Positions 43,901 to 54,405 of a stretch of 64,000 nt of DNA are shown here, in pieces (within the stretch, counting starts at the first letter, position 1; each line of letters begins with the position of its first letter). The stretch comes from Triglochin maritima (taxonomy: Eukaryota > Streptophyta > Magnoliopsida > Alismatales > Juncaginaceae). The stretch is taken from the NCBI GenBank assembly GCA_963682175.1, contig OY821787.1, positions 13,742,501-13,806,500 of the forward strand. Direction: 5' to 3'. The position numbers and the translations under genes are program-made. Under the pieces are notes generated by a model, which saw only the letters and a program-made list of their open reading frames with translations, made no database searches and had not been told where the DNA came from.

Positions 43901-45332
43901 GGCGACGCAGATTTTGTTTTTTTTGTTGATTTCGATTCTATTCTATTTATCTTGTGCGCGATCTAACTATTTGGATTTGTGTTTCTGGAGACAACAGAGC
44001 GCGCGGCGAAATCTGAGCGCAGTCTGAGCAACAAGGGCGGCGGAATCGCCGCACATCAAGAGGAATCTGTGGCGGAATCGCAGCACAATTGAAGCATCTG
44101 GGCTTCAAATTTTTCTGGGGTTAGCACCATCTCTGGGTGGACGCGTGGAGCTACTGACATTTCGAGAGCGGGCGGCGAACCCGACTGAGCATTGCGTAGG
44201 TAGCCTTTGTTGCCTTTTTTCCTCGTAATTTCTAGTTTCAGAAAACTTCCTTTTATTAGAATTGCACGTGTTAAGCTTAAATTCCATAATTGGCAATAAT
44301 TCAACTCTGACCTAAAAATTGGCAAAACTAGAAGAACTTAGTGCATGCATCATATAATGTTTTGTTTGCATTATTCTTGCTAAATTCTTGCAAATTATTT
44401 TTATTGTTGAAGATTGCTGGAGGCAAGGTACGTATCGCGTTTTAACAATTGCATTTAAGCATATAATTTAGTTTGCATACAATCTTGCAATTGCCCCCCC
44501 AATTAAAGACCATTGTTTGACTATCTTTGCTAGATCTAAGTTAAACTATCTTAAGGGCAACTCCGTAGGCAAAGATACGGTGGGGATTTCATCACCCTTC
44601 CGTGGCCCACAAACAACAATCCCAAAGTGTCACCCAAGCCTTAAATTAAAATCAATTAGACATTGACCCCTAAGGACTCGGACTCATTTAAGGAGAAGAA
44701 TTGGTTTGACTTGCTATGACCTGAAGCCGATTGAATTTAATTTGGTGTCTAGAAAGTGTTTTTGAGTTGACGTAAGTCTTCCAAGCGAAGTGGTTGTCTA
44801 ATTGGCACCGACTCTGTCGGAAGCGCCCCCACTAGCTATACACGGCCTGGCCAAGTTGATTTGATTAGTGAGGGAGGTGAATCAAGCAAATCAATTCGAC
44901 TCAACCAGTTAGGAGTCGTCTAGATCTAAGCGACACTAGGTCTAGGATTGTTTGAACCGTGCTTTCTTAGGAACTTTCTGACCAACCCTCTTTCTATCTT
45001 TAGAGTTAGGTTTCCCTTCTCATTTGAGTCTTCTTTCTCTTCTCACCTAAATTCTCTAGATTAGGAGTCCTTTCTCATCTTGCCCCATTCTATTGTTTGT
45101 TTCCCTTTTGAAAAAAAACATAAAAAAAAACGAAAATTTAAAAAAAAAATTGTAATTAATACTTGAAATTAAATTTGGAATTTAAATTTCGAATTTGAAT
45201 TCAAAAATTGATTCAGCCCGGTGCACTCAGATTTGGATTCGGGACTTGAGTAATCGACTCTCACGAGTTCATCTAGATTCTAGTCTGGAACTTAGCCCCA
45301 ATCCACCTGTTGCACCACCTCACCTAGACCCA
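43901..45332 (+). other. G leader
   Basis: Two palindromic repeats, GGCGGCGGAATCGCCGC (about 44037-44053) and TGTGGCGGAATCGCAGCACA (44069-44088), echo the U3 pair of the same element. A block with GGTGGGGATTTCATCACCC at 44579-44597 is shared with F and I. From 45195 the frame is open into gag but the first ATG is at 45333. Confidence 0.7.
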
Positions 45333-47035
45333 ATGGGTGAGAACGTAGTGGACCCACCTGTTGTGCAACCCATAACTCTGAGGGATCGATGCTATCCAGC
45401 GATGGCTGCTCAGCCATCGTGCATCGTTATGCCCACCATACCGGGTTGCGACTTCGAACTTAAGACACAATACATGAGTATGTTGCCTAAGTTCACCTCT
45501 AGGGAAGACCCATATCTCTTCCTTAGAGAATTTGAGGAAATCTGCTCTCTTATGCAATACCAGCATATTCCTGAGGAGGCAGTGCGTCTGAAATTCGTGC
45601 CTCTAGCACTGAAGGATGACACTAAGAAATGGCTATATAGTCTAGCCGAAAGATCTATTAGGAGTTGGGCTGAGTTTGTTCAAGTATTCCTGAAAAAATA
45701 TTTTCCCAATAAGACTATGAGGATTAGGAATGAAATTGTTGCATTCGTTCAGTCTGAGAGCGAGCCGTTCTATTCCTATCTAGAAAGATTTAAGAGTGTA
45801 CTGACCCAATGCCCTCATCATGGAATTCCAAGATGGCAATTATGCCAAATTATTTATGAGGGATTGACACCCACATCTAGAGTTATGGTAGAATCCGTAA
45901 GCCAAGGGAACTTTATGTCAAAAAATAAAATGATGCCTGGACTTTCCTTGAGGATTTAGCTGAAAACACTATGCAATGGGACAATGCTAGAACACCGCTT
46001 AACCCGAGTATTGGATCTAGAATAGCAAGTCAACCCAAACCAGGTGTCTTAGCTGTAGATGCCAATATAGCGGCTGAAGAAAAACTAGCTACCCTTATGC
46101 GCAGAATGGAAAGTTTAGAGCTACAAACCCAAAACCGAGTGAATCAAGCCTCGACTATCCCGTGCTCTAGATGTGGTCAGACTGGTCATGTAAAGGAGGA
46201 TTGTGCGGAATGGTACCAAGTTAATGCCATGTATAACCATGCTAGAAATGACCCATACGCATCAACCTATAACTCGGGTTGGCGTAATAATTCCAATTTC
46301 TCATCAAACCAACAGGGTCAACCTCCTAGACAACAACCAAACCCGTATAACCAAAATAATACATCTTCTGGGTTTAGTAACAATAACGATCATGAGGTTA
46401 GGTTGACAAGCTTGGAAAATTTGATGAAAACTTTTATACATACAACCAACCAGATCTTCCAAAGGCTAGAGACACAAGTCAGGCAACTAGCACAAATAGT
46501 AGGTGAAAGAGAAAAGGGTCGGTTTCCAAGTCAACCTGAGGTGAACCCTAGATCTTATAATTCATATCAATCCTATCAAGCACCTTCAGGAAATAACAAC
46601 CCTAGACCGGTTCAAATGGTTAATGAGGAAGGACCGTTCCAACAAATAAATGCTGTAGTATCATTACGGTCCGGAAGACAGATTGATAATAATGTGGTAA
46701 ATCCTAGAACGTCTACTCAATCTAGCCATCAAACTGCCACATATGACCTAACCATTGAACCCGACGTCCAATCTGAAACGCCCACCCCACCTACTCAATC
46801 TGAACCCGTAGCTCAACCTGAACCTGAGCGAGTCTATGTCCCTAAAGCCCCATTTCCCAATAGACTCAAAAAGAACTCAAGTGCACAAATAGAGAAAATC
46901 TTGGAAGTATTTAAGCAAGTTAAGGTGAACATTCCACTCTTAGACATGATTCAACAAATATCTGCTTATGCTAAATTCTTAAAAGATTTGTGCACTAAAA
47001 AGAGAAAAACAAATGTACCAAAGAAGGCTTCTTAA
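45333..47035 (+). pseudogene. G gag, one frameshift
   Basis: First in-frame ATG at 45333 (MGENVVDPPV). Capsid-type Retrotrans_gag domain at about 45470-45900: FLREFEEICSLMQYQHIPEEAVRLKF, LALKDDTKKWLYSLAERSIRSW, VFLKKYFPNKTMRIRNEI, FYSYLERF, WQLCQIIYEGL. A 1-base shift at about 45925-45935 moves the reading into the next frame (DAWTFLEDLAENTMQWD). The zinc knuckle CSRCGQTGHVKEDC follows at about 46164-46205, then an Asn/Gln/Pro-rich tail and the protease run-in (FKQVKVNIPLLDMIQQIS). A second frame change at 47020-47035 separates it from protease. Otherwise no stops, in line with youth. Confidence 0.9.
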
Positions 47036-47760
47036 CTGCAAACATAAGTTCTATTTTGTCCAACACATCTCCTATAAAATATAAGGATCCTGGATGTCCC
47101 ACAATTTCATGTGCAATAGGAGATACTTTTATCAACAAAGCCCTTCTAGACCTTGGTGCTAGTGTTAACCTACTCCCATACTCTGTCTATGAGCAAATGA
47201 ACCTTGGTCCATTAAAACCCTCTAGGGCAACCCTTCAATTTGCTGATTGCTCTATTAAGAAACCAAGAGGTGTAGTAGAGGATATTTTGATCAAGGTTGG
47301 TGACTTCATTTACCCAGTGGATTTTGTCGTACTAGATACCGCACCTGTTGTAAATCATAATCGACAAATCCCTGTAATTCTAGGCAGACCCTTTTTGGCC
47401 ACTTCTGAAGCATTGATAAACTGTCGAAATGGGCTCATGCAATTATCTTTTGGGAACTTAAAAGCTGAATTTAATATCTTTCATATTGATAGTGAGCCAA
47501 AAATAACATGCAATCAAAGTGATGTTGTGATGAAATCGCGTATCTATAATATTTCTGAATCGTCACAAAATCAAAAAGGAAGTAAGAAAAAGGGGAGAAA
47601 TTCATCTACACACGCACCATCACTCGAGCAAATAAGAGAACCTATTTATGTGAGGGGTGTGGAATCTGTGACTCAGAACTCTCATTGCAACATGGGGAAC
47701 AATTCAACTGGATACATGCACCAATATGGTGTCATTCAATCCAGTTCTGACTATGGTTGA
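47036..47760 (+). CDS. G protease domain
   Basis: Retropepsin-like protease, normally made as part of gag-pol. Open from about 47040 to TGA at 47760 without a start of its own. Active site KALLDLGASVNLLPYSVYEQM at about 47139-47200, exactly the Athila type (Asp-Leu-Gly-Ala in place of Asp-Thr/Ser-Gly-Ala). Flap-side and C-terminal motifs: PRGVVEDILIKVGDF, YPVDFVVLDT, IPVILGRPFLATSEALINCRNG. It ends with an unrelated Ser-rich tail and a stop where RT should begin, so pol is deleted. Function in trans is possible only if the upstream frameshift were bypassed. Confidence 0.85.
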
Positions 47761-48870
47761 CTTTGAGCAAATTCCATCCTTCCACCGCAGTTCACCAAGG
47801 TAATAAGTGCATTTGCTTTATATTTGCATACATTGAGGACAATGCATGATTTAGGCGTGGGGGGTGTTTATGTATATATTTATCTATAGATCTGTCTTTT
47901 ATTTTAAAAAAAAGAAAAGAAAAAAAACAGAGAAAAAAAAAATCAATGTTTCATGACATAGCTTAAGATTGAACTGCTAAAACCCATGTACAAATTGCAT
48001 TGAGTTTTTGTTCCTTATTATATAGTTCTGCTTGTAGAAATTGTGACATAAATCTAAGTTCCAAATAAATAACCCATTGCCCTTTAAGACATGTATGCAC
48101 TTAAATTGGATGAATCAAATCTTTGAAGTGGTTGATAAAAAACAGAGGTTGAGGAAAATATACCGGGAAGTGTGGACTTCTAATAGCAATTAAGCCTTGA
48201 GGAAAATAAAAATAAAAATAAAGGAATAAAGTGAAGAAAACACATTTTGCAAAATAATTACAAAAGCCCAAGCCTTTGAGTCACTGGTCCGTAGGGGTAT
48301 CTTGAAACCCGGTAACTTGAGTCTACCAGCTCGGGATTATCGACCAAACTCGCTACACGAATGCAAAAGGGTAAAAGTGTCAAAAAGCAAATGTGTTGAA
48401 TCACGGAATAAAAGGAAAGAAAAAAAATAATAATACTCAAGGCCCAAAGCTAAAAGAATGATCCATGCCATGGTTGATCCGAATGATACTTCACCACCAG
48501 AGGAGGCGTGCAAAATAATTCAAGTGATAAACATGTGTAGAAGGGTTAGTGGTGTGAATGTTGGCGGAATAAAGACCAAGTCATATTTTTAATGAGTTAG
48601 ATTCATATAATGAGCATACAAGAATTCTAGGTGAGATGTATAAGGTTAAGATGGAGATATTAAGAGCTATTAATGGAATGTTGATTTAAGACTTTGTGGG
48701 TGTGTCAACTGAAAACCCTCACGAGACAAAACTCGTCCTCTAAGGAAACTTGGAGGTTTAAAGGCTTGTTGCACAAGCTAAGTGCAACCGTGATTCCTAC
48801 GAAAGTGAGTTAGGATTTCCCTGTTTTTATTTTTCGTATCTTCTGTTTTGCTAGGGACTAGCAAAATCTA
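47761..48870 (+). other. G 3' noncoding region with internal purine tract
   Basis: Contains CATTGAGGACAATGCATG and TTAGGCGTGGGGGGTG at about 47830-47867, the counterpart of the second tract in the other families. Then mostly AT-rich DNA, and at 48690-48860 the block with TGTGTCAACTGAAAACCCTC and CGTGATTCCTACGAAAGTG shared by all families. A short minus-strand frame at 48258-48440 looks spurious. Confidence 0.7.
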
Positions 48871-48884
48871 GGTGTGGGGGTATT
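48871..48884 (+). promoter_or_regulatory. G terminal polypurine tract
   Basis: GGTGTGGGGGTATT directly before the 3' LTR start TGTTGC. Confidence 0.87.
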
Positions 48885-50101
48885 TGTTGCATTGCATACA
48901 TTGCATCATATGTCTTTCATTTAGATTACTTTTACATCAATAAATGCTACTAAGGTATGTGTTTAGTCTTATTTACAGAATACAGGGACCTGAATGCAAT
49001 TTACCCACATCCCGAGCATAAACGCATGCAAAAGACTCATTTCTATCATAAAGACCAAGTTCAAGATTATCGGGTTACGAATGGAAATGTATCCAAGCAT
49101 AAAGGCATTCAAGTCCTAATTGCAAAAAGAACAAGGACTTAAGCACAAAAGTAACCGGGGACTTAACTGCAAAAAGTCAAGGACCTAATTGCAAATCACG
49201 AGTAGCTTTTATTCTATTGGAGAAAATATATAGAAAAATCAATGTATATCTCCAAATATGTGAAGGAATTAATCCGGAGTTCAAAAGAATGGAAAGAATC
49301 AATCCAGACGCGCAAAGAAGGATCAAATCATACCATAAACATTCAACCAAAATCCGGACAAAATCAGGCCAGATTGTGCGGCGTTTCCGCCGCACCACAC
49401 ACAATGTGCGGCGTTTCCGCCGACCAAGCATCGATCCGTGTGCTCCAATTTCGTCCAGTCGTGTCTGGACACGTGTACTTTCCAATATTATACCTAGATC
49501 CCTTGTAACAACTATAAATAGACCCGAGAACGATGTTAGAAGGGTCCTTAGTCTTTGGTGTTAGTTTTTATTCTTAATCTTAGTTTTGTAATCTTCTTTT
49601 CATTAATAAAATTCTGTCTTTTATTTCTTACTTTTAGTTTTCTTTTGTAATGTCTCAAGGACCCCTTCTTCCTCCCACTATCAGTTTCTAACTCCTTCCA
49701 AAGGGTGGAGGTGACGGATTTTGGGTGAAGAGAAGATGAATAAAGTTATTATTTTAATTTCGTATTAGTATGTTTTGATTACTTGAGTTTATGTTAAATC
49801 ATTTATCATGTAATGCTTTATAACTAATGTGATTTATTATAAGTTTCAGAATTCTCTAATCTAAACCTTAAATCTAAACCTCCACCCGACGGAATTCACT
49901 TCTTTGTTCTTGTTTTAGTTCTAATTGTTTTTGTTTCTTGCTTTAGATAATTAAAATCCAAAAATCTCAAAACCCAATTATTTCTTCTCTCCTTCTTCTC
50001 CTTAATCGAAAATAACAAATCTCTCCGTCCTTGTGTTCGACCCGTATTTGCCACGTCTTCATTGACACCGTGCACTTGCGGTATAAATTTAATTCTCATC
50101 A
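48885..50101 (+). repeat. G 3' LTR
   Basis: Starts TGTTGCATTGC, ends AATTCTCATCA. Palindromes at 49376-49395 and 49406-49424. Indels relative to the 5' LTR: one CACA unit between the palindromes and 9 bp (CACGAAAAT-type) near 50013. Confidence 0.92.
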
Positions 50102-50103
50102 AT

Positions 50104-50142
<39 letters not shown>

Positions 50143-50198
50143 CATACATACACATATATATATACATACACACACACATATCATGTCCACACACCTAG
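50102..50198. repeat. Microsatellite in L1 copy B right of G
   Basis: (CA)n, (TA)n and (TACA)n runs, then TCATGTCCACACACCTAG, continuing the L1 internal region. Longer than in copy A. It includes the right TSD of G. Confidence 0.85.
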
Positions 50199-51681
50199 TG
50201 TTTAAACGTTTTAAATAATGCAAGTGCACGACGTCAGTGAAGACGCAGCAAGTACGGGTCGATCCACGGGCAGGTGAGTAGTCTTTGATTTGTCCAAAAT
50301 CAAGTGGCAAAAAAGGGGAAAGAGATTTGATTATGCTAAACTAAACTACACTAAACTAGTAAGTAAAAATGCGAAAGTACGCAACTAAAGATTGGAAATC
50401 AGGAAGAGAAACCCCTAAGGGGTGGAGTGTGTGCACATAAGTAGTGAAATAAAGGATGAATGATGCATGTAAGTATGTATGTGTGTGTGTCGTGTGTGTG
50501 TTTTTATGCATAGGAAGTGTCTACAGATGTGACAAAACCTATCAATCCATTCACACAACGTATCGGCAATTAGTACTTGATTATCATAAGATTAGGCTCA
50601 GCATGAGAAGTGTCTAATGATATGGCAAGACTCATCAAAAACCATAAACTCATGTCAAGAACAAAGCTAATCATGGGTGGTATCTAAATCTTATGGCAAA
50701 ACCGATCAAAACAAAGTTTCTTCAATCAATCAAGCAAACAACCACAAATATAAATACTTAACTAACATGTAGCATATTCAACAGGAAATTTCAGTCAATA
50801 AACATGAGGAAACTAAGCATGGGAAGTGTCTAAATTTTATGGGAAAACCCATAAAAATCCCCCAACATGTAGATGATTAAAATACCCCCAATGAACATAC
50901 AAACATGCAAGTTTACACAATCCAAAATTCACCAAATATCCAAACATCACAACATATATGTACATCATCTCCACCCATAAAGGGGATGGAACTACTCACT
51001 ATTCATTAACCTAACTATTATGTTAAGAGGGGAAAACATATTAACTAAGTACTAAGATTAATGAAACAAAATTAAGCTAAGCATGCAAGAAGATAAAAGA
51101 GACAACATTAAACTAACAAAAGTTTCTTTTATTAAATGACTCACATTACAAGAAACACCTCCCTACTCGAGTTTTGCTTCAAGGCTTGACTTTAAGTAGA
51201 GGGATTGGCCACTAAGGAATGAGTAGATTACAAGGGAGGAGGAAGAGTTCTATTTATAGACATGAAAAAAAGGAAACTGGGGACAATCCCCGATGTTGGA
51301 CTAATGGAACATTACGAGAATATACATAAACACATAACCCATATCCGGGCGAAAACGGGTCGGATTCTGAGAAAAGCGTGTCGCTGATTGGAGGTCACAT
51401 TTTCCCAGATCCGACCAATTTTCGGATATCTTGTATAGTTCTTCAATTTGTCACATGTGGTGCACTCGGATTAGTTATTGGAGTTTCGGCCCAGATCTAA
51501 TTATCAAAATACTCCTTATGATGGTGTGAAGTTTCTTGATTTGCGTATTGGTCGTTCCATCTTGCATATCAGTCCATATGTCTCACAACTTAGTCCTTTT
51601 TCTTGTTTTTAGGTCCTTTTTATGCCTCTTCTCCTCAAACTTGTTTATTCCTGAAACATAAACATAAAACTCGTTACGTAG
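50199..51681 (-). repeat. L2 LTR, copy B
   Basis: TGTTTAAACG start and interior match 16814-18300; ends at ACGTAG where the E3 LTR begins, the same junction as in copy A. This shared junction shows E3 was in place before the duplication. Confidence 0.9.
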
Positions 51682-52088
51682 TGATAGAATTCGTTTTATA
51701 TTAAACCACAAGTGCACGACCGCGTTGAAGCGGTGACAAATACGGGTCGATCCACAGGGAGGTGTGTCGATTTTTGGTTTGTGCTAAGGCGAGTGGTAAA
51801 AAAATGGAGAGAAAGATTGATTACACTAACTACACTATAATGCAAAAAGGAAAGGAAGAGAAGCAATAAAACTAAACCCCATAGGGGGTAGAGAAATAAT
51901 GTGAATAGAAAGATGTGTGTGTGTGTGTGTGTGTTCAATTAAGCTCCTCACAACATGTAGTGCATGAAATCATAAAACTACATACAACTTTGCCTCCACA
52001 TGAATTAATATAAGACTACATCATTAAAACATACAAGACAATAATTGGAATGAATCTAAATGAACTCATGTATAAAGACTAGACCCTA
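51682..52088 (-). repeat. E3 3' LTR, copy B, left part
   Basis: TGATAGAATTCG start; matches 18301-18705 through CTAGACCCTA, where H is inserted. The right part resumes at 63765 and runs to the window edge. Confidence 0.9.
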
Positions 52089-52542
52089 TGATTGACATCA
52101 TTTCATGCTTATATTTCTATCTTATATCCATTATCTTTCACCTAAACAATGCTATGTTACGAGTTTTATGTTTAGTTTTCAGGAATAAATAGGTTTGAAG
52201 AGATGAAACAGAAAAGGACTCAAAAGCTGGGAAAAAGGACTGAACTGTGAGATCTGGGGACCAAGATGCAAAGGAGAAGGACTTGAACGCAAGACAGAAG
52301 GACCTAAGAGCAAAACAGAATACTACACACCATCATGGGGAGTATTTTAGCAATTGGATTTGGGTCGGAGCTCCAATAAACAAAGTAGATGCATCCAAGA
52401 CCACCACATACACAAAGAAAAGCCCAGCACAAATTCCAGATGGATCCAAACCGTTTTGACCGCCAATTGGCGGTCCAAGAACGCTAATTGGCGGTCTGTT
52501 TTGGCCCAAATCCGCCAAGTTTTCTCCTGGACGTGTATTAAT
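52089..52542 (+). repeat. H 5' LTR, truncated
   Basis: TGATTGACATCATTTCATGC with TTTCTATC, as in the 3' LTR. Paired palindromes at 52458-52475 (GACCGCCAATTGGCGGTC) and 52479-52496 (AACGCTAATTGGCGGTC). Breaks off at GTGTATTAATAT, before the TATA box. Confidence 0.88.
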
Positions 52543-52823
52543 ATTTCCAATCGATTTTGTTGTCCTCGATACCAATCCTGTTGCGAACACCCACTCTCAA
52601 ATACCTTTGATTTTGGGTAGACCATTTCTGGCAACCTCCAACACCTTGATTAGTTGTAGAAATGGTCTCATGAAGCTCTCATTCGGTAACATGAGTGCCG
52701 AGTTTCATGTGTTCAACTCTGGTAGGCAACAGGAACCCATGGATGAACCTTTAAATCTAAATCTCATCCGCCAATTAGAGAAAGCACCACAAAATCAACG
52801 AACACCCCTAACCCCAATGCAAC
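52543..52823 (+). pseudogene. H protease C terminus and linker, first piece
   Basis: PIDFVVLDTNPVANTHSQIP, then LILGRPFLATSNTLISCRNG and LSFGNMSAEFHVF: the second half of the Athila protease without its active site. The frame is open and continues, after removal of I and one TSD copy, into 60190 without a shift. Confidence 0.85.
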
Positions 52824-54381
52824 TGATTGACATCATTTCATGCTCATATTTGTATCTTATATCCATTATCTTACACCTAAACAATGCTACGTGACGAGTT
52901 TTATGTTTAGTTTTCAGGAATAAAGAGGTTTGAAGAGAAGAGCCATGAAAGGATCCAAAAGCAGGAAAAAGGACTTAATTGTGAGACATGGGGACTAAGA
53001 TGCAAGGGAGAAGGACCTGATCGTAAGACCGAAGGACCTAAGAGCAAAACAGAATACTCCACACCATCATGGGGAGTATTTTACCAATTCGAGTCGGGTC
53101 GGAGCTCCAACAAGTCAAGTAACCGCATCAAAGACCAACAATACCAGAAAGAAAAGCCCACAACAAATTCCAATACGATCCGAAGATTTTGGACCGCCAA
53201 TTGGCGGTCTTGGACCGCTAATTGGCGGTCCATATTGCTCAGGATCCGTCGAAATTTCTCCTGGACTTGTATTAATGTTCATTTAGGCTATTTTTGGTAT
53301 TGGTTTAGTCCAACATCGGGGGATTGTCCCCGATTAGCTTTTTCCATGCTTATAAATAGAACTCTTCACCTTCCATTGTAATTACCCATTGCTTGGTGGT
53401 ATTCTCTCTACTAAGGAGTGAGCCTTGAAGCAAAAACTTAAGGTGGAGATGAATGCTACCTTCAATGTGGGTCATTTGTTAATAAAATAATTCTTCTAGT
53501 TTCTTTCAATCTTGTCTTTTAATTTGTGCATGTTTGTTTAGTCTTTCCTTTCCTTTTATGTTTCTTTAATGCTTCTTGCCTTCTTAGTTAACTTTCATTT
53601 CAGTATTATGCTTTCTTTTGCTAATATAGTTAGTGTAATGAGTAGTGAGTAGTTCCATCCCCATTTGGGGGGTGGAGAAATATGTGATATAATCATGTAG
53701 TGTATTAAGTGTGTGTTATCTTTATCCCTTGAGCTTTATATGATTTCCATAACCATCTAATGGGTTTTCACTCTTATCTTTGATATGCTAATGCTCTTGA
53801 ATGAAGCTTAGCTTATGCTTTGATTAGTGGACCTATTTTATGGCGGAATGATAAGGTTAGGATATGGATGAAGTTAATATTGGAAACACAATTTGTAGTG
53901 TATGAGCTCTTGTTGCCTTTACCTTAGCTAATGTCTTGTATGTTTTAATGATGTAGTGAAATCTTAATTCATGTGGAGGCATAGTAGGGTATAGTCTTTA
54001 TACTTGAGTTCATGTAGCTTCATTCCAATTATTGTCTTGTATGTTTTAATGATGTAGTCTTATCTTAATTCATGTAGAGGCAAAGTTGGATGTAGTTTTA
54101 TGATTTCATGCACTACATGTTGTGAGGAGCTTAATGAACACACACACACTTCTTTATGTTCACATTATTTCTCTACCCCCTTTGGGGTTTAGTTTTCTTG
54201 CTTTTCTTCCATTTCCATTTGCACCTTAGTGTAGTTTAGTGAAACCAACCTTTCTTCCCTTTCTTTACCTCTCGCCTTCGCACAAACCAAGTGTCGACAC
54301 ACCTCCCAGTGGACGACCCGTATTTGCCACGGCTTCAACGCGGCCGTGCACTTGCGGTTAAATATAAAACGAAATCAATCA
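52824..54381 (+). repeat. I 5' LTR
   Basis: TGATTGACATC...GAAATCAATCA. U3 palindromes at 53191-53209 and 53212-53231; TATA box 53351; AATAAA near 53481; U5 hairpin AGTTCCATCCCC/GGGGGGTGGA at about 53651-53676; hairpin near the end reads CGGC/GCGG (one mismatch; the 3' LTR has CCGC/GCGG). Confidence 0.92.
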
Positions 54382-54387
54382 AGTTTT

Positions 54388-54405
54388 TGGCGCCGTTGCC
54401 GGGGA
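54388..54405 (+). promoter_or_regulatory. I primer binding site, tRNA-Asp, perfect
   Basis: TGGCGCCGTTGCCGGGGA, 6 bp inside the 5' LTR. Confidence 0.93.

Larger units (their letters stand above)
42649..50101 (+). mobile_element. G: young non-autonomous gypsy element encoding gag and protease only, 7453 bp
   Basis: LTRs 42649-43876 (1228 bp) and 48885-50101 (1217 bp), exact TSD ATACA (42644-42648 and 50102-50106). By eye the LTRs differ by under about ten substitutions plus a 4-bp and a 9-bp indel, so it is recent. Primer site, leader, gag with zinc knuckle and protease are present; RT, RNase H and integrase are absent. LTR sequence (ends TGTTGC/TCATCA) is distinct from the other Athila LTRs, so it is a separate family. 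Absent from copy A. Confidence 0.93.

Noticed and set aside
49896..50310. Minus-strand frames encoding VYVYIYVCV strings (also 16716-16925)
   Set aside because: Translations of (CA)n/(TA)n microsatellites.
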